Positions 62,106 to 64,000 of a DNA stretch of 64,000 nucleotides are shown here, one piece after another. The notes under the pieces were generated by a model. The model had not been told where the DNA came from, searched no databases, and saw only the letters and a list, made by a program, of their open reading frames with translations. Source of the stretch: Xanthobacter oligotrophicus (GTDB lineage: Bacteria; Pseudomonadota; Alphaproteobacteria; Rhizobiales; Xanthobacteraceae); the NCBI RefSeq assembly GCF_008364685.1, contig NZ_VTTL01000009.1, positions 186,001 to 250,000 of the forward strand, in the 5' to 3' direction. Both the position numbers and the translations under genes were made by a program. Numbering within the stretch: the first letter of the stretch is position 1; each line of letters opens with the position of its first letter.

Positions 62106-64000
62106 TCAGTTGGCGGGCGGCGTCGGCGGCGCGGCCTTGCGTCCGGGGGCACCTTCCATGGCAGGCTCGGCGGCGGCGGTGCCGGCGCGTCCCTTCACCG
62201 CTTCCAGCAGCGGCAGCGCCGCGCCCGAACGCTCGATCAGGCTCAGGGGGTCGGCCATCACCATGGGGGTGTCCCATGGGCCGCGCACGCTGAAGGGCAG
62301 GTCCACGCCGCTGGTCGTGCTCTTGCTGGATGGGAGAACCAGCGAGGCGTGGCCGGCAAGGTCGAGGGACCGCTCGGCGATGGAGATGCTGCCCTCCATG
62401 CCAAGGCGCACTTGCTTGCCCTGAAGCTGCATCTCTTCCACGGTCCCCACCCCGTCCGTGATGGCGATGCGGCCGGACAGGTCGGTGAAGGCGGTGCGCC
62501 CGCCACGGGCGTCGCTGGTGGCGGAGAGCGGCCGGCGCTCGATGCGCTGGAGCACCTGGGCCACGTCGAGCCCCGCCAGATAGCCGTTGCCGGCGGAGAT
62601 GGAGGCATTGCCGGTGAGGGTGCGGGCGATTTCCACGACATTGCCGCCGGCGCCCGAAACTTCCACCTGGAGCGTGCCGGTGCCCTCGATGCGGCGCATG
62701 CCGGCGATGTCCTCCAGCGTCCGCCCGAGGTCCACGTCGGTGGCTTCCGCCTCCAGCCGCACCTCGGCGCCGGTGGCGCGCCCATAGGGCAGGGCGGGAT
62801 CCGGGGCACCCGGCGCAAGGCTGAGGGATGCGCGGAGCAGCCCACCCCAGCCGGTGGCCTCGCCCAGCACCATCACCAGCCGGCCGCCGGTGAGCACGGC
62901 GCTGGCCGCCACGGTGTTCAGGGTGGTCTCGTCCGCTACCACGCGGCCGGCGGACAGGCGCAGGTCGAGGTCGAAGCCCTCCAGCGGGGAAAGGTCGATG
63001 GGGCGGCGGTCCCAGTTGCGACCGTCGTCGGTGGTCAGGTGGATACCGCCATAGGGGGTCAGCGTGATCTTGTCGGCGGCAAACGTGCCCTGCAGCACCG
63101 GCCGGCCCTGGACCAGCTTCAGGAGGAAGGCGCCGTCGCCGCGGTTGCCGTCCAGGTCCAGCGACGCATCGGTCAGCGAGAGCCCGCCATCCTCCAGCGC
63201 GAGGTGGGCGGACAGGGCGAAGGGCCCGAGGCCGCCACGGGTGGGCGGTTCGATCCCGGCCCAGTCGAGCAGGTCGCGCAGGGCATCGGCTTCCGCCGAC
63301 AGGGTGCCGGTGAGGACGGGCGCGGTCCCGAGCGCCGCGCGGCCCTGGAAGCGCGCCTCGGCACCGGTGGCGGCCAGAACCACCCGCGCCGGCGATGGCG
63401 TGCCGCTGAGAAAGCCGGCGGCATCATCCAGCACCAGGTTGACGGTGACGCGCTCGTCGCGCCAGTCGAAGGCGGCCCCAAGGGAGATGCCGCGTCCATC
63501 CACCACCCGGTCGAGGTTGGCGGTGAGGCCGCTGACCAGTTCCCGCGTCAGCCCGCCTTCGGAACGCCAGGCGATGGTGCCGTCCACGATTCGCAGCTCC
63601 GGCCATTGGGCGGCGGCAAATATGGGGGCAACCGCGAGGGCCGGCGTGAGCCCGTCGCCGGTGAGCACCAGGGTGGGGTGCTCGACGATCACATCGTCCA
63701 CCTCCACCCGGCCGGCGAGGAGGTGCCAGATGTCGAGCCGCGTCACCACGTTCTCGGCGTCGAGGGATTGGCCGGAAGGCAGGGGGAAGGAGACCTTGCC
63801 CAGCACCACACGCGGGGAGGGGAAGAGGCGCAGGGCCGGTTCGCCGAGGATCACCACCTTCTGCCCGGTGGAGCCGGCGAGCGCGTGCACGGCAATGCGA
63901 CGCAGCTCGGCGCCGGGCACTACCAGCGGCAGGGCAGCCGTGACCGCCAGCAGCGCAACCGTGACGGCGCCGACGACGATCGCGACCACCACGCCGGCAC
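62106..64000 (-). CDS. AsmA-family protein (N-terminus at or beyond window edge)
   Basis: At least 628 residues. The first visible part is a membrane helix (VVVAIVVGAVTVALLAVTAALPLVV). It is followed by the AsmA start pattern with GEPALRLFPSPRVVLGKVSF, then LTRELVSGLTANLDR and a long beta-rich periplasmic region, ending in LLEAVKGRAGTAAAEPAMEG. AsmA-like proteins form beta-groove bridges that move phospholipids between the two membranes. A GTG at 63992 could be the start, but the helix would then lack its usual charged N-terminus, so the true start is probably outside the window. Confidence 0.85.
   Translation of the reverse strand, partial: AGVVVAIVVGAVTVALLAVTAALPLVVPGAELRRIAVHALAGSTGQKVVILGEPALRLFPSPRVVLGKVSFPLPSGQSLDAENVVTRLDIWHLLAGRVEVDDVIVEHPTLVLTGDGLTPALAVAPIFAAAQWPELRIVDGTIAWRSEGGLTRELVSGLTANLDRVVDGRGISLGAAFDWRDERVTVNLVLDDAAGFLSGTPSPARVVLAATGAEARFQGRAALGTAPVLTGTLSAEADALRDLLDWAGIEPPTRGGLGPFALSAHLALEDGGLSLTDASLDLDGNRGDGAFLLKLVQGRPVLQGTFAADKITLTPYGGIHLTTDDGRNWDRRPIDLSPLEGFDLDLRLSAGRVVADETTLNTVAASAVLTGGRLVMVLGEATGWGGLLRASLSLAPGAPDPALPYGRATGAEVRLEAEATDVDLGRTLEDIAGMRRIEGTGTLQVEVSGAGGNVVEIARTLTGNASISAGNGYLAGLDVAQVLQRIERRPLSATSDARGGRTAFTDLSGRIAITDGVGTVEEMQLQGKQVRLGMEGSISIAERSLDLAGHASLVLPSSKSTTSGVDLPFSVRGPWDTPMVMADPLSLIERSGAALPLLEAVKGRAGTAAAEPAMEGAPGRKAAPPTPPAN

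Overview
The window is high-GC alphaproteobacterial chromosome of the order Hyphomicrobiales. A Xanthobacter-like member of the Xanthobacteraceae fits best: it combines a compact crtY-crtI-crtB-crtX carotenoid operon, the order tRNA-Leu, tig, clpP, clpX, lon, hup, a glnB-glnA operon, and the small secreted proteins and extragenic repeats common in this group. The genus is an inference; no rRNA gene is present.

Positions 1-18960 are an exopolysaccharide locus. It holds sugar-nucleotide epimerases (1-924, 15487-16491), three family-4 glycosyltransferases, a Wzy-like polymerase, a Wzx-like flippase and two serine-acetyltransferase-type O-acetyltransferases, one of them frameshifted. Between them lie two convergent glycosidase genes. 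One (8031-13781) encodes a 1916-residue protein made of a clan GH-A-like catalytic domain, ten tandem 118-residue repeats and an RTX-like C-terminus. The other (13965-15338) is a smaller exported glycosidase resembling PslG. Several gene-free stretches in this locus are AT-rich and share the motif GCATTTTGCAA.

Positions 19078-31966 are mixed metabolism: an anchored DUF2778 (L,D-transpeptidase-like) protein, an ArsC/YffB protein, a small monooxygenase-fold protein, a class III CoA-transferase, the crtYIBX operon with four-base ATGA overlaps, a pabB-pabC-GNAT operon on the minus strand, and an AzlC/AzlD amino-acid exporter.

Positions 32000-46634 are core functions: glnA and glnB with a possible sigma-54 promoter, NAD(P)HX repair (nnr), a multicopper-oxidase-fold protein that has lost most copper ligands, tRNA-Leu(UAG), the tig-clpP-clpX-lon protein quality-control run, HU, tRNA-Val(UAC), tRNA-Asp(GUC) and an SGNH hydrolase.

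Positions 46750-64000 are accessory. They carry an esterase, a VOC protein, a small Cys-repeat secreted protein, a TPR/beta-barrel outer-membrane protein paired with a FecR-domain protein, a family-1 glycosyltransferase, and a seven-gene run (NMT1-type binding protein with an in-frame amber codon, GST, ABC ATPase, arylamine N-acetyltransferase, permease, xdhA, xdhB) that looks like uptake and oxidation of a purine-like heterocycle. An IalB-family protein and an AsmA-family protein, cut by the window edge, follow.

No insertion sequence, prophage, CRISPR array or rRNA operon was recognised. Two copies of a roughly 100-bp hairpin repeat (13861-13963 and 46649-46753) sit between convergent genes.
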